NCBI GenBank assembly: GCA_965243385.1 | Contig: CBDEUV010000002.1 | Span: forward strand, 4,030,001-4,094,000 | DNA: 64,000 nucleotides | Direction of reading: 5' to 3' | From: JANSYA01 sp965243385 | Lineage (GTDB): Bacteria > Spirochaetota > Leptospiria > Leptospirales > Leptonemataceae | In this document: in pieces, positions 1 to 8,053 of the stretch | How positions within the stretch are numbered: the stretch's first letter is position 1 | How the letters are laid out: every line of letters starts with the position of its first letter | Translations under genes and position numbers: made by a program | The notes under the pieces: model-generated | What the model was told of the DNA's origin: nothing | Databases searched by the model: none | What the model saw: the letters and a program-made list of their open reading frames with translations, nothing else

Positions 1-102
1 GAAGTCGATCGGCAGAAAGATACTGGAGAGGAAGTGATAACCGTCGGCCGCACGGCGATGATGCACCTGCAGACCGAGGTTGATTTTGGCGGGGCAGAGC
101 AC
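1..102 (-). CDS. ispE: IspE, 4-diphosphocytidyl-2-C-methyl-D-erythritol kinase (5' part only)
   Basis: Only the first 34 codons lie in the window; the gene runs off the left edge. The reading begins with a GTG at 102 and shows the GHMP-kinase N-terminal signature of IspE: PAKINLGL at residues 4-11, then RRAADGYH and SIFLPID. IspE phosphorylates CDP-methylerythritol in the non-mevalonate isoprenoid pathway. The only upstream in-frame start candidate after a stop is this GTG, which sits 7 nt after the rpmG stop, so the two genes are probably cotranscribed. Identification is firm for the visible part; length and integrity cannot be judged. Confidence 0.85.
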   Translation of the reverse strand, partial: MLCPAKINLGLQVHHRRAADGYHFLSSIFLPIDF

Positions 103-109
103 CCCGGGT

Positions 110-268
110 TTATTTGCTGAGTTTCTTTTCTACGTACTTTACGTGCTTGCGGGCGCGGGGGTCGAATTTCATGACTTCCAGCTTGCCCTGCTGCTTCTTT
201 TTATTCTTTGTAAAGGTGTAGAAATGGCCGGTTCCGGCCGTGGACTCGAGTTTGAACAGTTCCCGCAT
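110..268 (-). CDS. rpmG: 50S ribosomal protein L33
   Basis: A 52-residue basic protein starting MRELFKLESTAGTGHFYT, which matches the L33 N-terminus, and ending KHVKYVEKKLSK. There are no cysteines, so this is the zinc-free form of L33, a small protein of the large ribosomal subunit near the E site. ATG at 268 is the only sensible start. It lies between a sigma-54 regulator gene and ispE on the same strand, not next to secE/nusG where L33 genes are often found. Confidence 0.92.
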   Translation of the reverse strand: MRELFKLESTAGTGHFYTFTKNKKKQQGKLEVMKFDPRARKHVKYVEKKLSK

Positions 269-310
269 AGTGGCGCCAGAATCGGGGCGGCCGGTACCGT
301 GTCCACTGGA

Positions 311-360
311 AATCCCGGGGGCTCCGATTCCTGCAGGCTTCCTCGAGCGCCCCGGGCTTT
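311..360 (-). terminator. Hairpin downstream of the sigma-54 regulator gene
   Basis: Read on the minus strand, CCCGGGG-C-GCTC (357-346) can pair with GAGC-CCCCGGG (324-314) as an 11-bp stem with one bulge, followed only by ATTT. It lies just after the stop at 378. The weak T tract makes it a possible rather than certain intrinsic terminator. Confidence 0.4.
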
Positions 361-377
361 ATTTGGAAAGGGCGGGG

Positions 378-2186
378 CTACTTCTTTTTAGACTTAAACT
401 CGGCCGCGTCGACTTCGTGTTTGTTCATTTTCAGCCGAAAATTCCCGCGATCCAGGCCGCTCAGCTGGGCCGCCTTCGATATGTTGCCGCGGGTGGCCGC
501 CAGAGCCCGGCGGATATAATCGGCTTCGAAGGCGTCTTTCGCTTCGAAGTAGATCCGGTCCGGCGCGTCCGCGCTCGACGCTGCTGATTGCGGGGGCGTA
601 TCCGGGCCTGAATCGCCGGCCGCCGCTGACGCCGTTCCGGGCCGGGCCGCGCCGTCCCCCGCTTTCGAAGTTTCCAGCGACGGATCTGTCGTCACCTGGG
701 GGTTGTCGTTCGCGACTCCCTGGCGGCGGGCTACGAATACCTGGTCGGTGTTCTGAATCAGCGAGCCGGTGGAATGCAAAATCACCAGGCGATGCACGGC
801 GTTTTCGAGTTCGCGCACGTTACCGGGCCAGTCGGCCGCTTCCATTAGAGCGAAGATCTCCGGCGAAAAACCTTCGATGCCGCTTTTGTTTTCGAGCCGG
901 GTGTAGCGCTTGAGAAAGTGCTGCATCAGCGCCGCGATGTCTTCGCGCCGTTCGCGCAGAGCCGGAATGCGCAATACGATCGTCGCCAGCCGGTCGAATA
1001 GATCCCGGCGCATGAGTCCGTCGCCGTCGCCGGCGATATCGCGGTTGGTGGCCGCGACGACGCGCACGTCGACTTTGCGTTCCTGCTTCTGACTGCCCAC
1101 CCGGCGAAACGTGCCTTCCTGTAAAAAGCGCAGCAATTTGGCCTGCATGCCTGGACTCATTTCGCCGACTTCGTCCAGAAAGAGCGTGCCGCCGTCAGCC
1201 GCTTCGAGCAAGCCCGCGCGATCCTGGTCCGCGCCGGTGAAGGCGCCCTTTTCATAGCCGAAGAGTTCGCTCTCCAAAAGCGATTCCACCAGACCCGCGC
1301 AGTTCAGTTTGATAAACGGAGCCTGCGCGCGTTCGCTGCCGCGATGCAAGGCGTCCGCGATTAATTCTTTGCCGACGCCGCGTTCGCCCAGGATCAAAAC
1401 CGACGCCCGCGAAGGGGCGGCCAGCTGGATCAGCCGCTGCACTTCGCGCATCGCTTCGCTGCCGCCGACCAGGGATCGTTCTTTCAATTGCGCGAGATTG
1501 GCCAGAGCCTGATCGCGTTCGTCGGCGACGTGTTCGAAGCGCTGGCTTGTACTCAGCGAGATACCGGTTTGAATGGCGAGCTTCTCGAGAAAATAATAAT
1601 CGTCGCCCTGAAACGGTCGCGGCTCTTCGCGGCTGACCGTAAACAGGCCGTGGGTGTATCGGCTCTCATCTGTGCCGGGATCTCCGGCGAAAGCGAAGAA
1701 CGCCGATTCGGCCCGCGTGGGACGATAGCCGCCGGTGCCCGGTCCGCCCAGCGCCTTCGCCAGTGCTCCGTCGAGTCCGGAGGCCAGGAAGCTGCGATCG
1801 TCGTCGGACTCGATTTGCTCCGCGGCGAATGTGAGCACGGTCGCCCCGCCGTTCTTGTGGTTCGAGTCGGCGGTCAGTGGATCGGAGGTGCCGGCGCTGG
1901 CCAAAAGTCGAAAGCGATATTGTTTACGTACGGGCAAGCGCGAGCCGACGCCGTCTTGCAGCGCGGCGGCCGCATCTGTTTCCCGGGCGGGACCGCTCTG
2001 CGGCGAGTCGGACCCACCGGAAGTCTTTCGGGCCGGCTCTTCCAGCAGCCAGACCTCGGCGCTGTCCGCGTCCAGCAGGGCGAGAGCCGAAAGCGTAATC
2101 GATTTCAGCAGGTCGCGCGAGTCCAGTCGCGAGCTGATCGCCGTATTGATTTCGATCAGTTCTTCGAGCTTGCGGTTGCGGCTCAT
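378..2186 (-). CDS. Sigma-54-dependent Fis-family transcriptional activator with GAF domain
   Basis: A 602-residue enhancer-binding protein. The N-terminal ~215 residues look like a GAF sensor domain with a non-conserved insert. The central AAA+ domain has Walker A GERGVGKE, the sigma-54-contacting GAFTGA loop and Walker B GTLFLDEVGE. A Pro/Ala/Ser-rich linker leads to a C-terminal Fis-type helix-turn-helix (ISKAAQLSGLDRGNFRLKM). It would hydrolyse ATP to open sigma-54 promoters in response to a small ligand or redox signal. There is no receiver domain, so it is probably not phospho-controlled. Its target promoters are not evident here. It follows the secreted-protein gene by 70 nt on the same strand. 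Confidence 0.88.
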   Translation of the reverse strand: MSRNRKLEELIEINTAISSRLDSRDLLKSITLSALALLDADSAEVWLLEEPARKTSGGSDSPQSGPARETDAAAALQDGVGSRLPVRKQYRFRLLASAGTSDPLTADSNHKNGGATVLTFAAEQIESDDDRSFLASGLDGALAKALGGPGTGGYRPTRAESAFFAFAGDPGTDESRYTHGLFTVSREEPRPFQGDDYYFLEKLAIQTGISLSTSQRFEHVADERDQALANLAQLKERSLVGGSEAMREVQRLIQLAAPSRASVLILGERGVGKELIADALHRGSERAQAPFIKLNCAGLVESLLESELFGYEKGAFTGADQDRAGLLEAADGGTLFLDEVGEMSPGMQAKLLRFLQEGTFRRVGSQKQERKVDVRVVAATNRDIAGDGDGLMRRDLFDRLATIVLRIPALRERREDIAALMQHFLKRYTRLENKSGIEGFSPEIFALMEAADWPGNVRELENAVHRLVILHSTGSLIQNTDQVFVARRQGVANDNPQVTTDPSLETSKAGDGAARPGTASAAAGDSGPDTPPQSAASSADAPDRIYFEAKDAFEADYIRRALAATRGNISKAAQLSGLDRGNFRLKMNKHEVDAAEFKSKKK

Positions 2187-2256
2187 GCCAGCCGGTTTAA
2201 AACAGGGTGGGCCGATTTGCTACGAGAAAAGCGCGCCGGAAAGCTCATTGCGAAGC

Positions 2257-3129
2257 CTATTGCAGCAGAATTTTTTGAAGTATTAGCTTTTCACGCGCGT
2301 CGAAATAGTCCGCGTACTCCGTCATAATCTCTTTGGCCAGATCCAGGCTCAGATAGTCGACGGTGCGGGTGAAAGCCTTCCCGCGATAGGGTTCGTACCA
2401 CTGGAAGATCAGCCCGCCGTCCGGTTCCCAGATGTCGGCGCCTTTCATCTCTTTGTCGACGGTGCTGCGGGCGTTCAGGCCGTAAATCACCGACAGCTTG
2501 TCTTTGACGTACTGCGACAGAATAAACGGCGTCGTGACTTTCACGTGGAAGAGGCGGGACTCGATTTCGTCGTGCTCTTCGGTGGTCAGGCTGTGGTTTT
2601 GCAGCAGCGCCACGTTGTACGGGGTCTTGTAGAAGCTGTATCGATAAAAGACGTCGTTGCGCTTTACCAGAATGAACAGATTGCGTTCTTCGTTCAGGAT
2701 TTCCACCCGTTCGATGGCCGTGGCGGAAGTGGCCAGATTCTTCAGGCGGGTGCGGACTTCCGTATAGGTGGCGCCCCAGGGAGCGTCGGCGAAACCGTTG
2801 AGCGGCGAATTACCGAGCTGTCCCGCCTGGCCGTCGGCCTGGGTTAGAATAAAGCTTTCCGAATCTTCGTTCGCATCATCCGGGGCGGCGCCGGAGCTGA
2901 TCCGGTCCTGGGCGCCCGGGGGCAGCATGGCCTCCGTCTCGGGATCGAAGAGATTCCCATCCGTCGCATCGGACGCATTGGTTCCATCGTCGAAAAGCCC
3001 GGCTTCCGATTCTTCGGGCGTCAGGACATTCTGAGCGACGAGCGCGGTGTAAGTGGAGCCGAAGTGCAGCGCCAGAACACACGTCAGCGCGGGGAAACTG
3101 AAGCCCGCCAGGGGAATTCGCAGATTCAT
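2257..3129 (-). CDS. Exported protein of unknown function
   Basis: About 290 residues when started at the internal ATG at 3129 (MNLRIPLAGFSFPAL), which gives a proper Sec signal: one Arg, a hydrophobic core, then ALVAQN. An upstream in-frame ATG at 3165 would bury this signal and is less likely. The acidic low-complexity region after the signal (about residues 30-85) is followed by a folded C-terminal domain with many aromatic and charged residues (FADAPWGATYTEVRTRL and ending ILQKILLQ). I recognise no family. It sits between a STAS gene and the sigma-54 regulator, all on the minus strand and closely spaced. Confidence 0.7.
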   Translation of the reverse strand: MNLRIPLAGFSFPALTCVLALHFGSTYTALVAQNVLTPEESEAGLFDDGTNASDATDGNLFDPETEAMLPPGAQDRISSGAAPDDANEDSESFILTQADGQAGQLGNSPLNGFADAPWGATYTEVRTRLKNLATSATAIERVEILNEERNLFILVKRNDVFYRYSFYKTPYNVALLQNHSLTTEEHDEIESRLFHVKVTTPFILSQYVKDKLSVIYGLNARSTVDKEMKGADIWEPDGGLIFQWYEPYRGKAFTRTVDYLSLDLAKEIMTEYADYFDAREKLILQKILLQ

Positions 3130-3177
3130 AGCTTCAGTATCGGAGAAAAAGCCCCCGAACATCAAGAGGAATTCAGC

Positions 3178-3516
3178 TCAATTCAGGAAGCTGCGGGCCG
3201 CATCTTCGACCGAAGGCGCCACCACCAGGGTATTCGAGGTGGCGATAATGGCGATTTTGGTGATCCGTTCGGCAACATTGGCGAGCACCAGTCCGCCGCC
3301 GAGCTGCTTGCAGGTCATATTCGCGGCCATGAGCGCTCCGACTGCGAGCGAGTCGACGAAGTCGATGTGGGACATATCCAGAATCAGATTCGAAGGTCCC
3401 GCCTGCAGCGCCTCCTGCACCAGATTGCCGATTTCGAAGAACGCGCTCTGGGCGAGGTGATCGTCGTAAATCCGGATCAATGAATAGTGTTCATGGGTGC
3501 TGACATCGCATTTCAT
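3178..3516 (-). CDS. STAS-domain protein (anti-sigma factor antagonist type)
   Basis: A 112-residue single STAS domain. The core ILDMSHIDFVDSLAVGAL matches the antagonist signature in which the Ser after Asp (VDS) is the site phosphorylated by a HATPase anti-sigma kinase. The ATG at 3516 is preferred over a TTG at 3537 because AGTCAGG lies at ribosome-binding distance. Such proteins release an anti-sigma factor when dephosphorylated by a SpoIIE/PP2C phosphatase, and one of these is encoded at 13.2-15.1 kb. No partner kinase is seen next to it. Confidence 0.82.
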   Translation of the reverse strand: MKCDVSTHEHYSLIRIYDDHLAQSAFFEIGNLVQEALQAGPSNLILDMSHIDFVDSLAVGALMAANMTCKQLGGGLVLANVAERITKIAIIATSNTLVVAPSVEDAARSFLN

Positions 3517-3787
3517 GGCTGGCCTGACTCTTTCCAACGGTTTTTCGAATCTGCCTGATTGGACGTCCCAATTCCCGCTTCCGATATTCGATTAGAGTAA
3601 AAAAAGCGTGGTTGTCATTAGGAAAGCGTCGGAAATTCGAACCGCCCCTGCAACATACGCATGCCCCGCGGGCCGGTCCAGCAAAAGATTCAGCCCTGAG
3701 GCTGTCAATCGAGCCCGCAGACAAAAGCCCGCATCAGTACCCGGACTCCCATCCGCGCCTCGATCCGGGCTTCAGAAGAGTTGCACA
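3517..3787. other. Gene-free interval between the STAS gene and bfr
   Basis: No convincing coding frame or RNA gene is seen. It should carry the promoter of the minus-strand STAS operon; a run of A residues lies near 3598-3605. Its right end leads into the bfr terminator. Confidence 0.5.
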
Positions 3788-3808
3788 GAAACCGGGCAAC
3801 GCCCGGCC
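3788..3808 (-). terminator. Intrinsic terminator after bfr
   Basis: On the minus strand a perfect 6-bp stem, CCGGGC-GTT-GCCCGG (3806-3792), is followed by TTTCT. It starts about 12 nt past the bfr stop codon. Confidence 0.6.
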
Positions 3809-3817
3809 GCGAAGCGC

Positions 3818-4282
3818 CTACATCATGGACTGCGCATAGTTTTGTTCGCCAATGCGCTCGATCAGCTCCAGCTGGGTTTCGAGCCAGTCCACATGCTCTT
3901 CTTCGCTATCCAGAATTTCCACGGCCAGTTCGCGGGTGACGAAGTCTTCGACTTCTTCGCAATATTTGACGGTCGCCCGGAGATCGGGAATCGCATCGTG
4001 TTCCAGAGCCAGGTCCCCCTGCAGGATTTCTTTCACATTTTCGCCGATCCGTAGTTTACCCAGGTCCTGGAGATTGGGCAGGCCTTCGAGGAACAGAATC
4101 CGCTCGATAATCTTATCGGCGTGCTTCATTTCGTCGATGGATTCTTCGTATTCTTTTTCGCCGAGTTTGGTCAGACCCCAGTTCTTAAACATGCGTGCGT
4201 GCAGGAAGTACTGATTGATCGCCGTGAGTTCGTTTTTAAGAAGTTTATTGAGATATTCTATAACTTTGCTGTCGCCTTTCAT
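3818..4282 (-). CDS. bfr: Bacterioferritin
   Basis: A 154-residue protein of normal Bfr length. All ferroxidase ligands sit at canonical positions: E18, E51, H54, E94, E127 and H130, with Y25 nearby. The haem-ligating M52 is present, so this is a haem-containing bacterioferritin, not a simple ferritin. It stores iron as a mineral in a 24-mer shell in the cytoplasm. A Fur-like box lies about 100 nt upstream and the partner ferredoxin gene bfd is next upstream on the same strand. Confidence 0.96.
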   Translation of the reverse strand: MKGDSKVIEYLNKLLKNELTAINQYFLHARMFKNWGLTKLGEKEYEESIDEMKHADKIIERILFLEGLPNLQDLGKLRIGENVKEILQGDLALEHDAIPDLRATVKYCEEVEDFVTRELAVEILDSEEEHVDWLETQLELIERIGEQNYAQSMM

Positions 4283-4380
4283 AAGTTGCTCCGCGAAATC
4301 GCTTTCTATTTTTGCATGGTAGCTTCGGTCCGTGTCGCAGGCCCGTCAAGCCGGGAGACAAATTGCGGCCCCCTCAGTGC

Positions 4381-4402
4381 GCATAATGATTCTGAGAATG
4401 AG
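4381..4402. promoter_or_regulatory. Fur-box-like operator upstream of bfr
   Basis: The segment beginning GCATAATGATTCTGAGAATG resembles the Fur consensus (GATAATGATAATCATTATC) and contains a perfect ATTCT-G-AGAAT dyad. It lies between bfd and bfr, about 100 nt before the bfr start. Iron regulation of bfr is inferred. Confidence 0.6.
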
Positions 4403-4471
4403 TCCCGGGTGTCGCAGGATTGCGTCGTAGTATCAGGGATCTGATAGACGGGATCGAAGGTCTGGCGGAAC

Positions 4472-4714
4472 TCAGACAGCTGGCTCGAAAGAGGTGCCGC
4501 CGTTCGCGGGAAACATCGATTCCCGGTTCCCGTGGTCCGCCGGGCCGATTTGGGGGCGGTGTTCGTCCAGGATCTCTTCCGCTTCCATGAGGCAGCAGCC
4601 GCAGCCGTTCCCGAGGCTGGTTTGCTCCTGCAGTTCGTCCAGGCTTGCACAGCCCTGGCGGGCGAGCTTCTTAATCTGGCGATCATTTACGCGGTTGCAG
4701 ATGCAGACATACAT
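4472..4714 (-). CDS. bfd: Bacterioferritin-associated ferredoxin (Bfd)
   Basis: Starts at the ATG at 4714 (MYVCICNRVND), giving 80 residues; upstream in-frame sequence is not Bfd-like. The four [2Fe-2S] ligands are C4, C6, C38 and C41 (GNGCGCC), the Bfd arrangement. Bfd docks on bacterioferritin and passes electrons to its haem so that stored iron is released as Fe2+. The tail after residue ~55 is longer than in typical Bfd and has no recognised motif. It is transcribed towards bfr, and a Fur-like dyad lies 16 nt before the start. Confidence 0.92.
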   Translation of the reverse strand: MYVCICNRVNDRQIKKLARQGCASLDELQEQTSLGNGCGCCLMEAEEILDEHRPQIGPADHGNRESMFPANGGTSFEPAV

Positions 4715-4729
4715 GATAGGGGGCACAGT

Positions 4730-4748
4730 ACTGAGACTTATTCTCAGT
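4730..4748. promoter_or_regulatory. Fur-box-like operator at the bfd promoter
   Basis: ACTGAGA-CTTAT-TCTCAGT is a perfect 7-5-7 dyad. The inner TGAGACTTATTCTCA closely matches the 15-bp TGATAATGATTATCA Fur motif. It lies 16 nt before bfd and about 195 nt before the divergent cyclase-peroxidase gene. Confidence 0.6.
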
Positions 4749-4942
4749 GTCAATCATGTACGGCACGTAAAACCCGTCCGGGCCGGCCTGAATTCTGCGG
4801 CGCTCCGGAAAAAAATCCAGTGTCCGCTCCGCGCCGGCCCGGGCTAATTGACCATTTTCTGGCAGGAGTCTGTTGAAAAAGCCTGCGAGGCAACGCAGGC
4901 AATAGACTCGCAGCAAAACGTTGCAGGAGGCCGATTCCCAGG

Positions 4943-6670
4943 ATGCAAATTCGCTTTGAAAACGACCGGGCTGTTGAGGTTACCGCTGAAGGGCAGACCC
5001 TGCTTGAAATCGCCCTGGCCAACGAGATTCCCCATACCCACGCCTGCGGGGGATTCGCGCGTTGCTCGACCTGTCGGGTGTTGGTCCTGGAACATCCGGA
5101 AAACCTGAGTCCGCCGACGGACGCCGAGGCCGAACTGGCCCGCCGCAAGGGGCTGGAGCCGCAGATCCGGCTGGCGTGCCAGGCCTGCCCGACCGGCCCG
5201 GTGCGCGTGCGACGGCTGGTCATCGATCACGAAGACGCTGAAATCGCAATCGCCGAGAGCGCGCCGTCGTCCGGTCGCGAGCAGCAGGTCGCGGTGCTCT
5301 TCAGCGATCTGCGGGACTTCACGGCCTTCTCCGAGAATATGCTGCCTTACGATGTGATCCACATTTTGAACCGCTATTTTCGCAAGATGGGCGAAGCGAT
5401 ACTGGCGAACCACGGCTTCATCGATAAGTACATGGGCGACGGCATCATGGCCATCTTCGGTCTGCAAGATGACGACCGAGCGCAGGGTGGAAGCGCATCC
5501 GCCGCTCGTTCGCCGGGGGCTTCCGATTCAAGTGCTGCGCGGGTCGTGGCGAACGCCATTCGCGCCGGCCTGGATATGCAGGCCGGACTGGCTGAATTCA
5601 ACGCATATGCGCGCCGCCACTTTCAACACGAGTTGCGCATGGGGCTCGGCATTCACTACGGCGAAGCGATTATCGGCGAAGTCGGCCATCCGCGCTCGAT
5701 GCAGTTTTCCGCCCTGGGCGATACGGTGAATATGGCCAGTCGCGTGGAGTCCGCCTGCAAGCGTGCCCAGGCCGAATTTTTGATTTCTGAAACAACGCGG
5801 CAGCATGCACCGGAAATCTTTCGGTACGGGCGACGTTTTTCGCTGCAGCTGAAAGGCAAAGCCGGACGGCACGTACTGACCGAAGTCCTGGGCCGCCTCG
5901 ACGACGACGAAGACGGCGGCGCGCCGGCTTCGGCTACAGGCGGCGATGCGTCCGCGAAGATTACGCCGGAGTTGATTTTGCGCGAACTACGCCGGAGAAT
6001 CAGCCGGGACCAATCGCCGAAGTACCTGCGACTGGTGTTTCACGACGCCGCCTCAGCGCGGATAGCGAATGCTACCGGCGGCTGCGACGGCTCCGTGCGA
6101 TTCGAAATGGATCGTCCGCAGAATGAATCGCTGCAGGATTGCGCCCGCCTGCTCACGCAGATTCAGAGCGAGCTGGCTCTGCGCGGCCTGGAAGTCAGCT
6201 TCGCCGATCTGCTGGTCTTCGCCGGCGCCCTGGCCGTGGATCTTTGCGAAGGCCCGGCGATTCCCCTGCGGGTCGGTCGCCGTGACGCGGAAGCCCCCGC
6301 TCCCGACGGCTTTATCCCGGACGAAAACGAGGACTATTCCACTTTACTGGAACGCTTTCGTGCGATGGGACTGGACCTCAAAGATCTCGTGGTGCTCTCG
6401 GGCGCGCACACTCTCGGGCGTGCGAAAGAGAAGCCCTATACCGCGGATCTCTATACCTTTTCGAATAGCTATTTTCGCCGGCTGGCGCTGGAGGAAGTAA
6501 CGGACCCGAAACTGGCGCTCTTGCCTTCGGATCTCGTATTGGTGCAACATCCGGAGGCGCGCGAGCTGGTGCGACTCTACGCGGCGGACGAGGAAGCCTT
6601 TCATCGCGACTTTGTGGCGGCCTATATCAAGATGACCCGCGGCTCGCTGGATCCGGTGCCGGGCGCGTAA
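4943..6670 (+). CDS. Ferredoxin - adenylate cyclase - class I haem peroxidase fusion
   Basis: 575 residues with three intact modules. Residues 1-95 are a [2Fe-2S] ferredoxin with C35-x5-C41-x2-C44-x34-C79. Residues ~113-315 are a class III nucleotide cyclase with metal ligands D122 and D166, K162 (adenine selection; its partner position is Ser, so ATP is the likely substrate), and N263 and R267 of the TVNMASR motif. Residues ~340-575 are a plant-type class I peroxidase: distal R363-x2-F366-H367, proximal H489 in VVLSGAHTLGRA, and the LPSD Asp530 that hydrogen-bonds the proximal His. AGGAGG 13 nt upstream supports the ATG. No signal peptide, so cytoplasmic. Ferredoxin-cyclase pairs are known; the added peroxidase suggests a cyclase gated by peroxide or redox state. 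It is divergent from bfd/bfr, which fits an iron/oxidative-stress setting. Function is inference. Confidence 0.9.
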   Translation: MQIRFENDRAVEVTAEGQTLLEIALANEIPHTHACGGFARCSTCRVLVLEHPENLSPPTDAEAELARRKGLEPQIRLACQACPTGPVRVRRLVIDHEDAEIAIAESAPSSGREQQVAVLFSDLRDFTAFSENMLPYDVIHILNRYFRKMGEAILANHGFIDKYMGDGIMAIFGLQDDDRAQGGSASAARSPGASDSSAARVVANAIRAGLDMQAGLAEFNAYARRHFQHELRMGLGIHYGEAIIGEVGHPRSMQFSALGDTVNMASRVESACKRAQAEFLISETTRQHAPEIFRYGRRFSLQLKGKAGRHVLTEVLGRLDDDEDGGAPASATGGDASAKITPELILRELRRRISRDQSPKYLRLVFHDAASARIANATGGCDGSVRFEMDRPQNESLQDCARLLTQIQSELALRGLEVSFADLLVFAGALAVDLCEGPAIPLRVGRRDAEAPAPDGFIPDENEDYSTLLERFRAMGLDLKDLVVLSGAHTLGRAKEKPYTADLYTFSNSYFRRLALEEVTDPKLALLPSDLVLVQHPEARELVRLYAADEEAFHRDFVAAYIKMTRGSLDPVPGA

Positions 6671-6733
6671 TCCAGTGCAATGCGTCGGAACCTGTGACCC
6701 TCGGCGGCCGCCGGCGTCTGAATATCTACAACT

Positions 6734-7006
6734 ATGAGCCTGAGTTTTACAAACCCCCGGGATCCGGAAAATCGAGCGCTACGCGGAAAGCTGGAAGAGT
6801 GGCTCAGGGAAAGTGAGCTCCTGAGCGGCGACGAACGTCTGGCCGATGTCTTCGAAGAATCGGATCACTGCGGTCCGAATTGTCCGCACACTGAAACCGT
6901 GCTGCGCATTCACGCGAATGCAACGGAAGCGGAAGCGCCGCGCGAACTGCGCATTGCAAAACCGTTGGTGTTCGTGCGGCGGGCCGACGTGCGCGCGCTC
7001 GCTTAA
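6734..7006 (+). CDS. Small cysteine-containing protein, unknown function
   Basis: A 90-residue soluble protein. Its one notable motif is DHCGPNCPHTETVLRI at residues ~46-61 (Cys-x3-Cys followed by His), which could bind a metal. It begins 63 nt after the cyclase-peroxidase gene on the same strand and may be cotranscribed with it. I see no clear ribosome-binding site, and I do not recognise the family. Confidence 0.6.
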   Translation: MSLSFTNPRDPENRALRGKLEEWLRESELLSGDERLADVFEESDHCGPNCPHTETVLRIHANATEAEAPRELRIAKPLVFVRRADVRALA

Positions 7007-7057
7007 CTCGTCCGATTGCCCGGCCGGGCGATGCGATGCGATTTGGAGCGCCCGTTG

Positions 7058-7666
7058 TCAGGCGCCGTCGCCCACGAGAAAGCCTTTCAGCATTTCTTCG
7101 AGATCCGCGGCGGCCTGCTTTTCTTTGTAGGCCATTTCCAGGCGCACCAGATCCGCCACGTGCTGGGTCAGATAGCCGTCGCTGTCGAAGCTCTGCAGGA
7201 TCGTCTCCAGATAAGCCGTCTCTTCGCCCTGGAGGGTGCCTTCTAAATAGAGGTTGCACAGCGTCTGAATGCCGACGGCGCGTGCGGCGCTGGCTTCGTT
7301 TTCGCCGAGCAGGTCTTTGATCGGCCCCATGATGATGCGACGGTAGGTCGGCAATACACTCGAAATCAGATCCACCGTGCCGAAGGGGATATTATCCGGT
7401 AAAGCGCGCGCATAGCGTAGCAGCATTTGCATCGAACGCAGGCTGCCGATACTGGCGACCGCGTGAATCACGGCCGAACAATAGCGACTATTCTTGCTCC
7501 AGCATTCCGGGCTCTGACACTCCGTGAGCATGTCATGAAGCGCTTCCAGAGCCAGCGCCTCGCCAGCGGCTGCGCGTTCCGAAAGGTCCTGCATAGCTCG
7601 AACCAGGTGGTAACCACTGGCCTGGTCTTTGACCGACTTTATAATTTCGCTGGTCTCTGCTTGCAT
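7058..7666 (-). CDS. Helical-repeat protein of unknown function
   Basis: 202 residues from the ATG at 7666 (MQAETSEIIKSVKDQ), which has GGAAG at ribosome-binding distance; the frame extends upstream but with poor coding character. The sequence is almost all amphipathic helix with HEAT/ARM-like spacing (AVIHAVASIGSLRSMQMLL, then ARAVGIQTLCNLYLEG). No signal peptide or catalytic motif. It converges on the small Cys protein gene and is divergent from the large histidine kinase. Confidence 0.65.
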   Translation of the reverse strand: MQAETSEIIKSVKDQASGYHLVRAMQDLSERAAAGEALALEALHDMLTECQSPECWSKNSRYCSAVIHAVASIGSLRSMQMLLRYARALPDNIPFGTVDLISSVLPTYRRIIMGPIKDLLGENEASAARAVGIQTLCNLYLEGTLQGEETAYLETILQSFDSDGYLTQHVADLVRLEMAYKEKQAAADLEEMLKGFLVGDGA

Positions 7667-8053
7667 GGTGCAACTTCCGCGAATCTCGCAAATCCCGTGA
7701 ATCTCGCGCGGGCCGGAACATCCGCGCTTTCCGGCGAGTGGTCGGCCGGCCCGGAAAGCCGAATTCAAACGAATTTCGGATTGTCCAGCCTCAGGAGGCT
7801 CGAGAGTGGGGCGGTCGGGCAAGACATCAATCAAAAAAATCAGGACACCTCGCCCTTTTCGCGCCGCTTCTCATCGATTTTGCACGCAATTTCGAGCCTG
7901 CGAGTCGCCCCGCACGCGATACAAAGCACCAATATTGAAACAGACTCTCAGTTTTTGAGTTCAATATTATTTCTTCGTTAGTTCGCCTGAAATCTGCTTG
8001 AAAAACCCGTTGATGTACGGCTTTTATTGCGTCCTCTTTTGAACGCGAAACCT
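7667..8053. promoter_or_regulatory. Divergent promoter region with a long dyad before the histidine kinase
   Basis: This 387-bp gap separates the minus-strand helical-repeat gene from the plus-strand kinase. Its clear structure is AATATTGAA (7931-7939) facing TTCAATATT (7960-7968), a perfect 9-bp inverted repeat with a nested CTCA/TGAG, in a locally AT-rich patch 86 nt before the kinase ATG. Being between divergent promoters it reads as an operator rather than a terminator. Nothing else is visible. Confidence 0.55.

Noticed and set aside
1488..2327. 279-codon plus-strand frame
   Set aside because: It is antisense to the sigma-54 regulator, whose motifs are unambiguous on the other strand.
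4306..4686. 126-codon minus-strand frame over bfd and the Fur box
   Set aside because: bfd in the neighbouring frame has all four cluster cysteines; this frame is an Arg/Ser-rich shadow.
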